A DNA stretch of 64,000 bases from CAVPGP01 sp963718065. GTDB lineage: Bacteria > Actinomycetota > Thermoleophilia > Gaiellales > Gaiellaceae. This document shows, one piece after another, positions 38,168-44,939 of this stretch. Below the pieces are notes generated by a model that searched no databases, was not told the DNA's origin, and saw nothing but the letters and a program-made list of their open reading frames with translations. The stretch covers positions 62,001-126,000 of the forward strand of contig CAVQYE010000014.1 in assembly GCA_963718065.1 (NCBI GenBank), given 5' to 3'. Each line of letters opens with the position of its first letter. Positions within the stretch are counted from its first letter, which is position 1. The position numbers and the translations under genes are program-made.

Positions 38168-38261
38168 TCGGGATGGCGACATGTCCGAGATGGCGACATG
38201 TCTGAAATGGCCCCTTTCCGAAATAGCCCGGTCCGAAATAGCCCTCTGTCCGAAATAGCCC
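38168..38261. repeat. Degenerate tandem array, about 16-bp period
   Basis: Units of the form TCCGAAATAGCCC start at about 38168, 38184, 38201, 38217, 38232 and 38249. The last three matching cores (38217, 38232, 38249) are identical over 13 bases and the earlier ones are variants (TCCGAGATGGCGA, TCTGAAATGGCCC). GATGGCGACATGTC is repeated at 38172 and 38189. This lies in the 328-base gap before the tail-protein pair. The rest of the gap holds a C-rich run near 38295-38315 and no gene. Confidence 0.75.
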
Positions 38262-38457
38262 AGCGCGGTGCGCCCACGCGCGGTCCCCACCTCTCCACCC
38301 CCCACCCACCCACGGGGCGGAATACGGTAGCCGCCGCCGGCACACAGGACCGAGACAATTCTGGAACTTCTCTCGTCGGCCTCTCGCCGGCGCCGCCTCG
38401 CGTCGCCGCTGTGCATGGCCGCTTGCGCGCCGCAGCGCGGGACACGAGACTGCGCCC

Positions 38458-38880
38458 ATGCCGCGCGCGCCCGCCGGACGACTCACCGAGAAAGACGAGC
38501 CGGAGGTCATCGTCGACTTCGACTTCGAGGACGGCCTCCTGTACGCAGCCGTCCGCAACCTGTCCGAGCAGCCGGCGTATCGTGTCTCGGTCGTCTTCGA
38601 CAAGCCCTTCACCGGCCTCGGCGGCACGCGCGAGACGACGTCGATCGCGCTCTTTCGCAACATCGAGTTCCTCGCGCCGGGCAAGGAGATCCGCACGTTC
38701 GTCGATACCGCGGCGTCCTACTTCGCCCGCCGTCAGCCGGCGAAGCTCGCGGCCGACGTCTCGTGGCGCGACGGAGCCGGCCGCCGGCGCACGCACCGCA
38801 TCAAGCACGACCTCGCCATCTACCGAGAGCTCGCCTACGTGACACGGAAGGAGCCGCATGCCGGCCGCACAACGGAATGA
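38458..38880 (+). CDS. Conserved hypothetical partner of the tail-tube-like protein
   Basis: 140 aa, acidic start (EPEVIVDFDFEDGLLYAAVRNLSEQPAYRVSVVF) that reads like a beta-sandwich, then a basic segment (WRDGAGRRRTHRIKHDL). No family recognised. Its 3' end overlaps the tail-tube-like gene by 23 bases, so the two are expected to be expressed together. It might be a chaperone or accessory factor for that protein, but only the overlap supports this. Confidence 0.65.
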   Translation: MPRAPAGRLTEKDEPEVIVDFDFEDGLLYAAVRNLSEQPAYRVSVVFDKPFTGLGGTRETTSIALFRNIEFLAPGKEIRTFVDTAASYFARRQPAKLAADVSWRDGAGRRRTHRIKHDLAIYRELAYVTRKEPHAGRTTE

Positions 38881-39298
38881 CCCGTACCGCAACTTTGGCT
38901 TTCTCGTCGAGATCGACGGGCTCGCGAGCAGCGCGTTCAGCGAGGTCGAGCTCCCGGAGTCGTCCATCGAGGTGATCGAGTACCGGGAGGGCAGCGACCC
39001 GCTCTCCTCCTCGCGCAAGCTGCCCGGCCGCGTGCGCTACGGCAACATCGTCCTCAAGCGCGGGCTGACGAAGAACAACGACCTCTGGAACTGGTGGAAC
39101 ACGGTCCGCAACGGCAAGGCTGACCGGAGGGACGGCGCGATCGTGCTGCTCGACAGCGAACGGCAGCCGGTGCTGCGCTGGGTCTTCCGGGACGCGTGGC
39201 CGTGCAAGTACACCGCGCCGTCGCTGAACGCGAAGGGAAACGACGTCGTGATCGAAGAGCTCGAGCTCGCAATCGAGGGCCTCGAGCTCGTGACCTGA
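38858..39298 (+). CDS. Phage-tail / contractile-injection tube-like protein (T4 gp19 family)
   Basis: 146 aa, the usual length. It shows the family features: NDPYRNFGFLVEIDGLASSAFSEVELPES, then IEYREGSDP, LPGRVRYGNIVLKRGLTKNNDLW, WRNG-like segment NWWNTVRNGK, and RWVFRDAWPCKYTAPSLNAKGNDVVIEELELA. Such proteins form inner tubes of contractile tails and extracellular injection systems. No sheath, baseplate, AAA ATPase or lysis gene lies nearby, so no complete tail or injection system is present here. It may be a remnant or a domesticated tube. It converges on era. Confidence 0.85.
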   Translation: MPAAQRNDPYRNFGFLVEIDGLASSAFSEVELPESSIEVIEYREGSDPLSSSRKLPGRVRYGNIVLKRGLTKNNDLWNWWNTVRNGKADRRDGAIVLLDSERQPVLRWVFRDAWPCKYTAPSLNAKGNDVVIEELELAIEGLELVT

Positions 39299-39301
39299 GC
39301 G

Positions 39302-40162
39302 CTACATGCCGAGCCGCTCGAGCATGGTCGCGTTGCGGCGCCACTTCGGTGCGGCCTTCACCTGCAGCTCGAGGTAGACCGTGCGGCCCAGCAGCTGCTC
39401 GATCGCCGGGCGCGCCCAGACGCCGATCTCCTTCACCATCGCGCCGCGCTTGCCGATCAGGATCTGCTTCTGGCTCTCGGTCTCGGTGTAGATGCGAACG
39501 TGCACCCGTGCCTCGTCGATCTCGATCACCTCAGCCGTGATCGCGTGCGGGACCTCTTCCTTCGTGAGCCGCAGCGCCTGCTCGCGGACGAGCTCCGCGA
39601 TCTGCGCCTCGAGCGGGAGGTCCGTTGTCTGCTCGGCCGGGAAGTAGAGCGGGCCTTCCGGGAGTAGCCCGATCAGCTCGTCGCGCAGGGCGCCGATGCC
39701 GTCGCCGGTCTTCGCGCTGACGGGATGAAGCGCGAGGAAGTCGCCGAGCGACGCGGCGGTCTTCATCTGCGTGGCGATGTGCCCGGCCTTGAGGCGGTCG
39801 ACCTTGTTCAGCGCGATCACGACCGGGACGCCGAGCGAATAGACGCGCCGGGCGACGAAGCGGTCGCCGGCGCCGATGCGCTCGCGGGCCGACAGCACGA
39901 AGAGGACGCCGTCGATGTCCTCCAGCGACGAGTCGACCGTGTGCTGCATCCGCTCGGTCAGCGTGTCGATCGGCCGCTGCCAGCCCGGCAGATCGGTGAG
40001 CAGCAGTTGCGCCTCGTCGGTCGTGGTGATGCCCGTGACGCGACGCCGCGTCGTGTGCGGCTTGTCGGAGGTGATCGCGACCTTCTCGCCGGTGAGGGCG
40101 TTGACGAGTGTCGACTTGCCGACGTTCGGCCGCCCGGCCACCGCGATGAAGCCCGACCTCAA
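39302..40162 (-). CDS. era: GTPase Era
   Basis: 286 aa. It assists 16S rRNA maturation and 30S assembly. G1 AGRPNVGKST, G2 region KPHTTRRRVTG, G3 DLPGW (family usually DTPG), G4 NKVD, G5 SAKTGDGI. KH domain near the end: IGKRGAMVKEIGVWARPAIEQLLGR. The start is a TTG that overlaps the cdd stop (TTGA), which matches the family start just before GFIAVAGRPN. Last gene of the leftward housekeeping block; recO, often next, is absent. Confidence 0.95.
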   Translation of the reverse strand: MRSGFIAVAGRPNVGKSTLVNALTGEKVAITSDKPHTTRRRVTGITTTDEAQLLLTDLPGWQRPIDTLTERMQHTVDSSLEDIDGVLFVLSARERIGAGDRFVARRVYSLGVPVVIALNKVDRLKAGHIATQMKTAASLGDFLALHPVSAKTGDGIGALRDELIGLLPEGPLYFPAEQTTDLPLEAQIAELVREQALRLTKEEVPHAITAEVIEIDEARVHVRIYTETESQKQILIGKRGAMVKEIGVWARPAIEQLLGRTVYLELQVKAAPKWRRNATMLERLGM

Positions 40163-40521
40163 AACTCCCAGGTATCCGGAAGCAGGTCGCCGGGCGTCGT
40201 CGTCACGATCTGGCCGTCGGCCCGCCGGTAGCTCACCTGGTCGATGCGGAACTCGTGCAGCCACTGCCGGCAGCCGCCGCACGGCGAGGCGGTGATCCCG
40301 ATCGCCTCCAGGTCGCCGGGCTTGTACCCGGCAGAGACGGCAGCGACGATCGCGGATTTCTCGGCGCAGATTCCGAGCGGGTACGCGGCGTTCTCCACGT
40401 TCGTGCCGTCGAAGACGCGCCCGTCACGCGTGCGGACGGCCGCGCCGACCTTGTAGTCGGAGTACGGCGAGTACGACCGCTCGGCCGCGACGACGGCGCG
40501 TTCGACGAGATCCGCACTCAC
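40159..40521 (-). CDS. cdd: Cytidine deaminase
   Basis: 120 aa, a normal tetrameric-type CDA. It deaminates cytidine or deoxycytidine for pyrimidine salvage. Zinc site: NVENAAYPLGICAEKSAI (Cys, catalytic Glu) and SPCGGCRQWL (two Cys). The GTG start overlaps the preceding stop as GTGA and its own stop overlaps era as TTGA, so it is tightly coupled on both sides. Confidence 0.95.
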   Translation of the reverse strand: MSADLVERAVVAAERSYSPYSDYKVGAAVRTRDGRVFDGTNVENAAYPLGICAEKSAIVAAVSAGYKPGDLEAIGITASPCGGCRQWLHEFRIDQVSYRRADGQIVTTTPGDLLPDTWEF

Positions 40522-41231
40522 GAGAAGAACTGAAAGACGGCGAGGGTCACGAGTGCGCCCAGCATGCCACCGATCGCCACTTCCAGCGTCGAGTGCACAC
40601 CCGCCTCGACGCGCGTCTGGGCGACGAGCAGCGCGAGGATGAACGTCAGCGACGAAACGAGGAAGCGGTGGCTCGAGTCGGAGAGGATGTACGTCGCCGC
40701 CATCCACGCAGCGAACGCGACCGCCGCGTGGCCGGACGGCAGGCCCCCCGAGAGCGGCGAGCCGCGACCGGTGTACGCCTTGACCGCGATCACCGCGAAC
40801 ACCGTCAGCACGAGTGCGACGATCGTCACCTCGGCGGGCGCGTCACGCAGGCGGTCGAGCAGGCGCGACGACCGGTCCGACACGCTGCCGGCGAAGACGA
40901 GATACCCGACCGCGACGGCGTTCACGGTCGCGATCAGCACGGCGCCCGCAGCGATGTCCTTCGCGAGCTTCGCCATCGGGTCGAAGGCGGTGGTGGCGAC
41001 GTCGATCGCCGCTTCGATCGCCGTGTTGATCATCTCGGCGATCAGCACGAACGAGATCGAGAGCAGCAACGCGATCAGCTCGAGCTTCTGGACGTTCGTG
41101 ACGAGGGCCGTGATCAGCACCGCGACGGCGATCAGGAAGTGGAGCCGCATGTTGCGCTGCGTGCGCAGCACGTGGATCACGCCCTCGAAGGCGAAGTTGA
41201 AGCTCGCGAGGAGGTTCGGCGCGCGCCTCAA
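40518..41231 (-). CDS. DgkA-type lipid kinase fused to PAP2 phosphatase
   Basis: 237 aa. N-terminal half: prokaryotic diacylglycerol/undecaprenol kinase, with NFAFEGVIHVLRTQRNMRLHF, EMINTAIEAAIDV and FDPMAKLAKDIAAGAVL. C-terminal half: PAP2 phosphatase with KAYTGRGSP, GLPSGHAAVAF and TRVEAGVHSTLEVAIG, the three motif blocks. One polypeptide thus carries a lipid kinase and a lipid phosphatase, probably acting on undecaprenol/undecaprenyl phosphate or diacylglycerol. TTG start overlaps ybeY as TTGA. Activity direction cannot be decided from sequence. Confidence 0.88.
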   Translation of the reverse strand: MRRAPNLLASFNFAFEGVIHVLRTQRNMRLHFLIAVAVLITALVTNVQKLELIALLLSISFVLIAEMINTAIEAAIDVATTAFDPMAKLAKDIAAGAVLIATVNAVAVGYLVFAGSVSDRSSRLLDRLRDAPAEVTIVALVLTVFAVIAVKAYTGRGSPLSGGLPSGHAAVAFAAWMAATYILSDSSHRFLVSSLTFILALLVAQTRVEAGVHSTLEVAIGGMLGALVTLAVFQFFS

Positions 41232-41605
41232 CCGAGCAGCTCCTGCTCGCGCCGCTCCATCTCTTCGCCGTGGTCGTAGCCGAGCAGGTGCAGAAGGCCG
41301 TGCGTCAGCGGCCAGCGCCATTCATCGCCGACGACGGACGGGCAGACCACGACGTCGCCGAGCGCGCGCGGCACACCTGGCGGCAGGTCGTCGCGCCCGT
41401 CGAGCGGGAACGAGAGGACGTCCGTCGGCTCGTCGACGCCGAGGTGGTCGCGCTTCAGCGACCGCATCTCGTCGGCCGGCACGAACGCGAGCCCGAGCTC
41501 GCCGTCCTCGATCCCCTCGGCCGCGAGCACCCGGCGCGCGAGCTCGACCGCACCCGTCTCGTCGACCTCGTGTCCGCTGCGGTTCTCCAGCTCGACCTCG
41601 ATCAC
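41228..41605 (-). CDS. ybeY: Endoribonuclease YbeY
   Basis: 125 aa. Single-strand endoribonuclease for 16S rRNA maturation and ribosome quality control. The zinc site is THGLLHLLGYDH (H-x3-H-x5-H). The upstream segment LKRDHLGVDEPTDVLSFPLD is also typical. GTG at 41605 is preferred; a TTG one codon upstream is possible. It lies between phoH and the kinase/phosphatase, the conserved order in many bacteria. Confidence 0.94.
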   Translation of the reverse strand: MIEVELENRSGHEVDETGAVELARRVLAAEGIEDGELGLAFVPADEMRSLKRDHLGVDEPTDVLSFPLDGRDDLPPGVPRALGDVVVCPSVVGDEWRWPLTHGLLHLLGYDHGEEMERREQELLG

Positions 41606-41617
41606 CAACTGACTCGC

Positions 41618-42577
41618 TCAGTGCTTCCGGTCGGTGCCGGTCTCTTCCACGTGGCGCTTGTACGCCTCGACGATCCTCTGGACAAGCTTGTGCCGGACGA
41701 CGTCCTTGTGCGTGAAGCGCACGAAGCCGATCCCGTCGACCGAATGGAGGATCGACTGCACCTGGATCAGGCCTGACGCCTGGTCGCGCGGCAGGTCGAT
41801 CTGCGTCTGGTCGCCCGTGACCACGACCTTGGAGCCGAAGCCGAGCCGTGTCAGGAACATCTGCATCTGCTCGGGCGAGGTGTTCTGCGCCTCGTCGAGG
41901 ATGATGAACGAGTCGTTCAGCGTGCGCCCGCGCATGAAGGCGAGCGGCGCGACCTCGATCGTCCCACGCTCCATGTAGGTCGTCAGCCGGTCCGGCTCCA
42001 TCATGTCGTAGAGCGCGTCGAAGAGCGGGCGCAGATACGGGTCGACCTTCGCGAGCATGTCGCCCGGCAGGAAGCCGAGACGCTCGCCTGCCTCGACGGC
42101 GGGGCGCGTGAGGATGATGCGGGCCACTTCCTTCTCGTGGAGCGCCGCGACGGCGAGCGCCATCGCCAGGTACGTCTTGCCGGTGCCGGCAGGCCCGATC
42201 CCGAAGGTGATCGTGCAGCGCCGGATCGAGTCGACGTACTCCTTCTGCGTCACCGTCTTCGGCGCGATCTTCTTGCCGCGATGGCGCCAGACGACGTCCT
42301 CGAAGACGGCACGGATGTCCTCCGCCGAGTCGAGGGCGCCGAGCACGGCGTCGACCGTGGAGGGGCCGATCTCGTGCCCGCCCTCGACGAGCTCGACGAG
42401 CTCGTCGAGCACGGCGCGGGTGCCGGCGACGTGGGCATCGTCGCCCTCGATCGTCAAGCGGTTGCCGCGCAGGCGGATCTGCGTCCCGAGCCGCTCGCGC
42501 AGCGCATCGAGCACGCCGTCCCCCACCCCCGCGAGCTCCGCGGCGACATCGTTCGAGATCTCTAGCGTGTCTTGCAC
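41618..42577 (-). CDS. phoH: PhoH-like ATPase
   Basis: About 319 aa. P-loop GPAGTGKTYLAMALAV, then ARIILTRPAVEAGERLGFLPG and a Walker B-like FIILDEAQNTSPEQM, with VTGDQTQIDLPR. PhoH proteins are linked to RNA metabolism. The GTG at 42577, three bases after AGGAG, gives a normal N-terminus (VQDTLEISNDVAAEL). The frame is open up to a GTG at 42643, which would add a basic segment and would overlap the dispersed 12-mer at 42637, so I favour the shorter form. Confidence 0.93.
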   Translation of the reverse strand: MQDTLEISNDVAAELAGVGDGVLDALRERLGTQIRLRGNRLTIEGDDAHVAGTRAVLDELVELVEGGHEIGPSTVDAVLGALDSAEDIRAVFEDVVWRHRGKKIAPKTVTQKEYVDSIRRCTITFGIGPAGTGKTYLAMALAVAALHEKEVARIILTRPAVEAGERLGFLPGDMLAKVDPYLRPLFDALYDMMEPDRLTTYMERGTIEVAPLAFMRGRTLNDSFIILDEAQNTSPEQMQMFLTRLGFGSKVVVTGDQTQIDLPRDQASGLIQVQSILHSVDGIGFVRFTHKDVVRHKLVQRIVEAYKRHVEETGTDRKH

Positions 42578-42636
42578 TGGCTCCTGAGCATCCGGACGCA
42601 GTTTAGGCGCGTGTCGCTTCTTTGCCGCTTTTTTCA

Positions 42637-42648
42637 CAGACACGTGCG
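42637..42648 (+). repeat. Dispersed 12-mer CAGACACGTGCG
   Basis: Exact copy, upstream of phoH. The core CACGTG is palindromic. Other exact copies lie upstream of comEA and lysA. Confidence 0.5.
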
Positions 42649-42674
42649 CTTTTTTGCCGGTAGCGTGACTGCAG

Positions 42675-42690
42675 GGGGGCTCGCGCCCCC
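42675..42690 (-). terminator. GNRA-capped hairpin between yqeY and phoH
   Basis: GGGGGC stem with a GCGA loop on the minus strand. With the hairpin at 42741 it forms two stem-loops in the 120-base space after yqeY. Possible terminator; no U-run. Confidence 0.45.
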
Positions 42691-42740
42691 TTGGGGGAGT
42701 TTGGGCGTTTCGGGCAGGGCGTTTTCGGCCCGCGGCTAGA

Positions 42741-42757
42741 GCCGGCCCAGGGCCGGC
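42741..42757 (-). terminator. Palindromic hairpin just past the yqeY stop
   Basis: GCCGGCCC and GGGCCGGC around one base, beginning 12 bases after the yqeY stop codon. Probably the first part of its terminator. Confidence 0.5.
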
Positions 42758-42769
42758 GCCGCGCGGCGG

Positions 42770-43213
42770 TCAGGCCAGCTTCTCGCGGACGATCTGGCTG
42801 ACGGCCGAGCCGTCGGCACGGCCGGCGGTCTGGGGCATCACGTCCGCCATGACGCGACCCAGGTCGCGGAGGCTCGTCGCCCCGACCTCGGCGATCGCGT
42901 CGTCGACGATCTGCTCCAGCTCGTCCTCGGAGAGCGGCTCGGGCATGAACTCCTCGAGCACGTCGAGCTCGAACTCCTCGGCGTCGGCCTGCTCGTCGCG
43001 ACCGCCCGCGCGGAACGCCTCGGCCGCCTCGACGCGACGTTTCCGCTCGCGTTGGAGCACCTGCAGCTCCTCGGCCTCCGCCAACGGGCGCTGCAATTCC
43101 TTCTCGGCGGACTTGAGGCTCGAGAGGATCAGGCGCAGCGCGTCGCGGCGCTCGCCGTCCCGCGCGAGCATCGCTTCCTTCACTTGCTCTTCGAGCCGAC
43201 CGATCAGCGTCAC
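42770..43213 (-). CDS. GatB/YqeY-domain protein
   Basis: 147 aa, standard length. Helical protein related to the tail of GatB (VGATSLRDLGRVMADVM, QTAGRADGSAVSQIVREKL). The precise role is unknown; the domain is thought to bind tRNA. GTG start overlaps the HIT gene stop as GTGA. Confidence 0.9.
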   Translation of the reverse strand: MTLIGRLEEQVKEAMLARDGERRDALRLILSSLKSAEKELQRPLAEAEELQVLQRERKRRVEAAEAFRAGGRDEQADAEEFELDVLEEFMPEPLSEDELEQIVDDAIAEVGATSLRDLGRVMADVMPQTAGRADGSAVSQIVREKLA

Positions 43214-43581
43214 GGCACCGCCACCTCCTGCGCTTCCTCTGCGAGACCGCGCACACTATCCGGGTCGAGCCTGCCACCCAGGATGTGCCAGTGCAGGTGG
43301 AAGACCGTCTGCCCCGCGGCCGGGCCGACGTTGACGAGCACACGGTAGTCGGTGAGGCCGGCGGCGGCTGCAGTCGCGGCAACGAAATCAAGCATCCGCT
43401 TTGCCTCGTCGGCAGTGAATTCGCCGACGTCCCGGAAGGTGTCGACGTGGTGCTCGGGCAGAACGAGCAGGTGCGTCTCGGCCTTGGGATTGATGTCCGC
43501 GACAGCGACGAAGCCGTCTGCCTTGTGGACATGGGCGCCGTCGCGCACCAGCGCGCAGAAGAGGCAGTTCTCAGGCGGCAC
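43210..43581 (-). CDS. HIT-family nucleotide hydrolase/transferase
   Basis: 123 aa. The catalytic triad HLHWH is in QTVFHLHWHILGG. N-terminal zinc-type motif ENCLFCALV, then LLVLPEHHVDTF. Family members hydrolyse adenosine phosphoramidates and related nucleotides. The GTG start lies 11 bases inside the mtaB 3' end. Position between mtaB and yqeY is the common actinobacterial order. Confidence 0.93.
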   Translation of the reverse strand: MPPENCLFCALVRDGAHVHKADGFVAVADINPKAETHLLVLPEHHVDTFRDVGEFTADEAKRMLDFVAATAAAAGLTDYRVLVNVGPAAGQTVFHLHWHILGGRLDPDSVRGLAEEAQEVAVP

Positions 43582-44761
43582 GGATCCCCTCCTCGGTGAC
43601 GGCGGCGGCGCGGACGCGGACGAGCTCACCCACCTTGCCGTCCACGAGCCACGGCGAGTAGTCGTCGCCGTAGCCGCGTCCCGGCCGGTCGACGAGCACG
43701 ACGTCCTCGGCGCCGAGCTTCGACTCCCAGCGGTGCCGGCACGCCTGCTCGGAGACCAGGCGCACCTGCGCGCTTCGCTCCTTCTTCGTGGCGGGAGGCA
43801 CGGTGTCGTCGCCGGCGGTGCGCGTTCCGGGGCGCGGCGAGTACGGGAAGACGTGCACCTTCGTGATCCCGGCCCGCTCCACCGTGGCGACGGTGTTGGC
43901 AAACGCCGCGTCGTCTTCTGCGGGGAAGCCGACGATCACGTCGCTCGTCAGGTTGAAGTCCGTGAGCGGCTCGAGCTTCTTCAGGTAGGTCGCGACGCTG
44001 TAGCGGCGGCCCATCGCCTGCAGCACGCCGTCGTCTCCCGACTGGAGCGGCACATGGAGATGCTTCGAGACGACCGGCGTCTCACGGAGCGCGGCGATCA
44101 GCTCGTCGTGGACGTGGTTGATCTCGATCGAGGAGAGTCGTAGGCGCGCGAGCCCGTCGATCTCCCCCGCTTCGCGGATCAGGCGCGCAAGCGTGAAGCC
44201 CGCCTCGCGGTCGCGGAAGCACCCAAGGTTGATCCCGGTGAGCACGACCTCCCGGTGGCCCTGCGCAACGCGGCGGCGAATCTCGCCCAGCACGGCGCCG
44301 GCGCTGCGGCTGCGCGTCGCGCCCCGGACGAGCGGGATGACGCAGAACGCACACGAGAATGAGCAGCCGTCCTGGATCTTCACGAACGCCCGCACCCGGT
44401 CGAGCCGGGCGTCGGCCTGGACGCAGCCGATCGCGCCGACGTCGCCCGCGACGAACCGCGGCGTCTCCTCGCTGCGCCGGTCGACGACGACGACGTTCTC
44501 CGGCAGGCCCGCGAAGGCGTTCGACTGCAGGTTCGCTGCGCAGCCTGTGACGTAGACCTTCTTGTGGGTGCGCGCGGCGCGGGCGGCCGCCTTGCGCGAC
44601 TTCGCGACGGCCTCGTTCGTGACGCAGCAGGTGTTGAGAATCGCGACTTCGGCGTCGTCCGGGCGCTCTTCGTGCCCGTCCGCGAGCAGGCGCTCGCGGA
44701 CCTCGCGCGCGTCGGTGTGCGAGACCTTGCAGCCGAGAAAGCCGACCGTGAACGTCGCCAT
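43571..44761 (-). CDS. mtaB: tRNA (t6A37) methylthiotransferase MtaB-like
   Basis: 396 aa. Radical SAM enzyme adding a methylthio group to t6A at tRNA position 37. N-terminal Fe-S domain with Cys in VGFLGCKVSH, NTCCVTNEA and VTGCAAN. Radical SAM cluster C-x3-C-x2-C in CSFSCAFCVIP. The C-terminal region corresponds to TRAM. It resembles MtaB more than MiaB or RimO by length and the VSHTDA start (usually VNxxE/D). Upstream TAGACT, seven bases before the ATG, is formed partly by the end of repeat copy C. Confidence 0.88.
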   Translation of the reverse strand: MATFTVGFLGCKVSHTDAREVRERLLADGHEERPDDAEVAILNTCCVTNEAVAKSRKAAARAARTHKKVYVTGCAANLQSNAFAGLPENVVVVDRRSEETPRFVAGDVGAIGCVQADARLDRVRAFVKIQDGCSFSCAFCVIPLVRGATRSRSAGAVLGEIRRRVAQGHREVVLTGINLGCFRDREAGFTLARLIREAGEIDGLARLRLSSIEINHVHDELIAALRETPVVSKHLHVPLQSGDDGVLQAMGRRYSVATYLKKLEPLTDFNLTSDVIVGFPAEDDAAFANTVATVERAGITKVHVFPYSPRPGTRTAGDDTVPPATKKERSAQVRLVSEQACRHRWESKLGAEDVVLVDRPGRGYGDDYSPWLVDGKVGELVRVRAAAVTEEGIRAA

Positions 44762-44768
44762 CGGCGGG

Positions 44769-44774
44769 AGTCTA
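44769..44774 (-). promoter_or_regulatory. Candidate -10 box for mtaB formed at the repeat edge (TAGACT)
   Basis: TAGACT, seven bases, ATG. Its first three bases (TAG) are the terminal bases of repeat copy C, so the element may have created or preserved this promoter. Confidence 0.45.
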
Positions 44775-44939
44775 GGAGGGTTTGGCGGAACTTCGCTCGT
44801 CGTCGGGGTGCGATGCTCGTTCCGAGGCAAGGACGCAGGGAGCGTTCGTAGCGGAGCCCTACGGGCGCGACCGAGGACGCCGCATCGGGGCGAGCAGCGC
44901 GGCCCGACGGCACAGCTGCTGTTTCGCCAAGCCCTCTAA
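44772..44939. repeat. 168-bp inverted-end element, copy C
   Basis: Left end CTAGGAGGGTTTGGCGGAA; right end is a decayed inverse (CCCTCTAAG where others have CCCTCCTAG). Same core and hairpin CGTAG-CGGAGCC-CTACG as copy B. The right end contains the prmA stop (44936-44938). It interrupts the conserved prmA-mtaB gene order, exactly filling the gap between them. Confidence 0.92.

Noticed and set aside
38130..38457. CRISPR array
   Set aside because: Units are about 13 bases with 2-4 base spacers and vary in sequence; no cas genes in the window.
38458..39298. Prophage or complete contractile injection system
   Set aside because: Only the tube-like gene and its partner are present; neighbours are chromosomal housekeeping genes.
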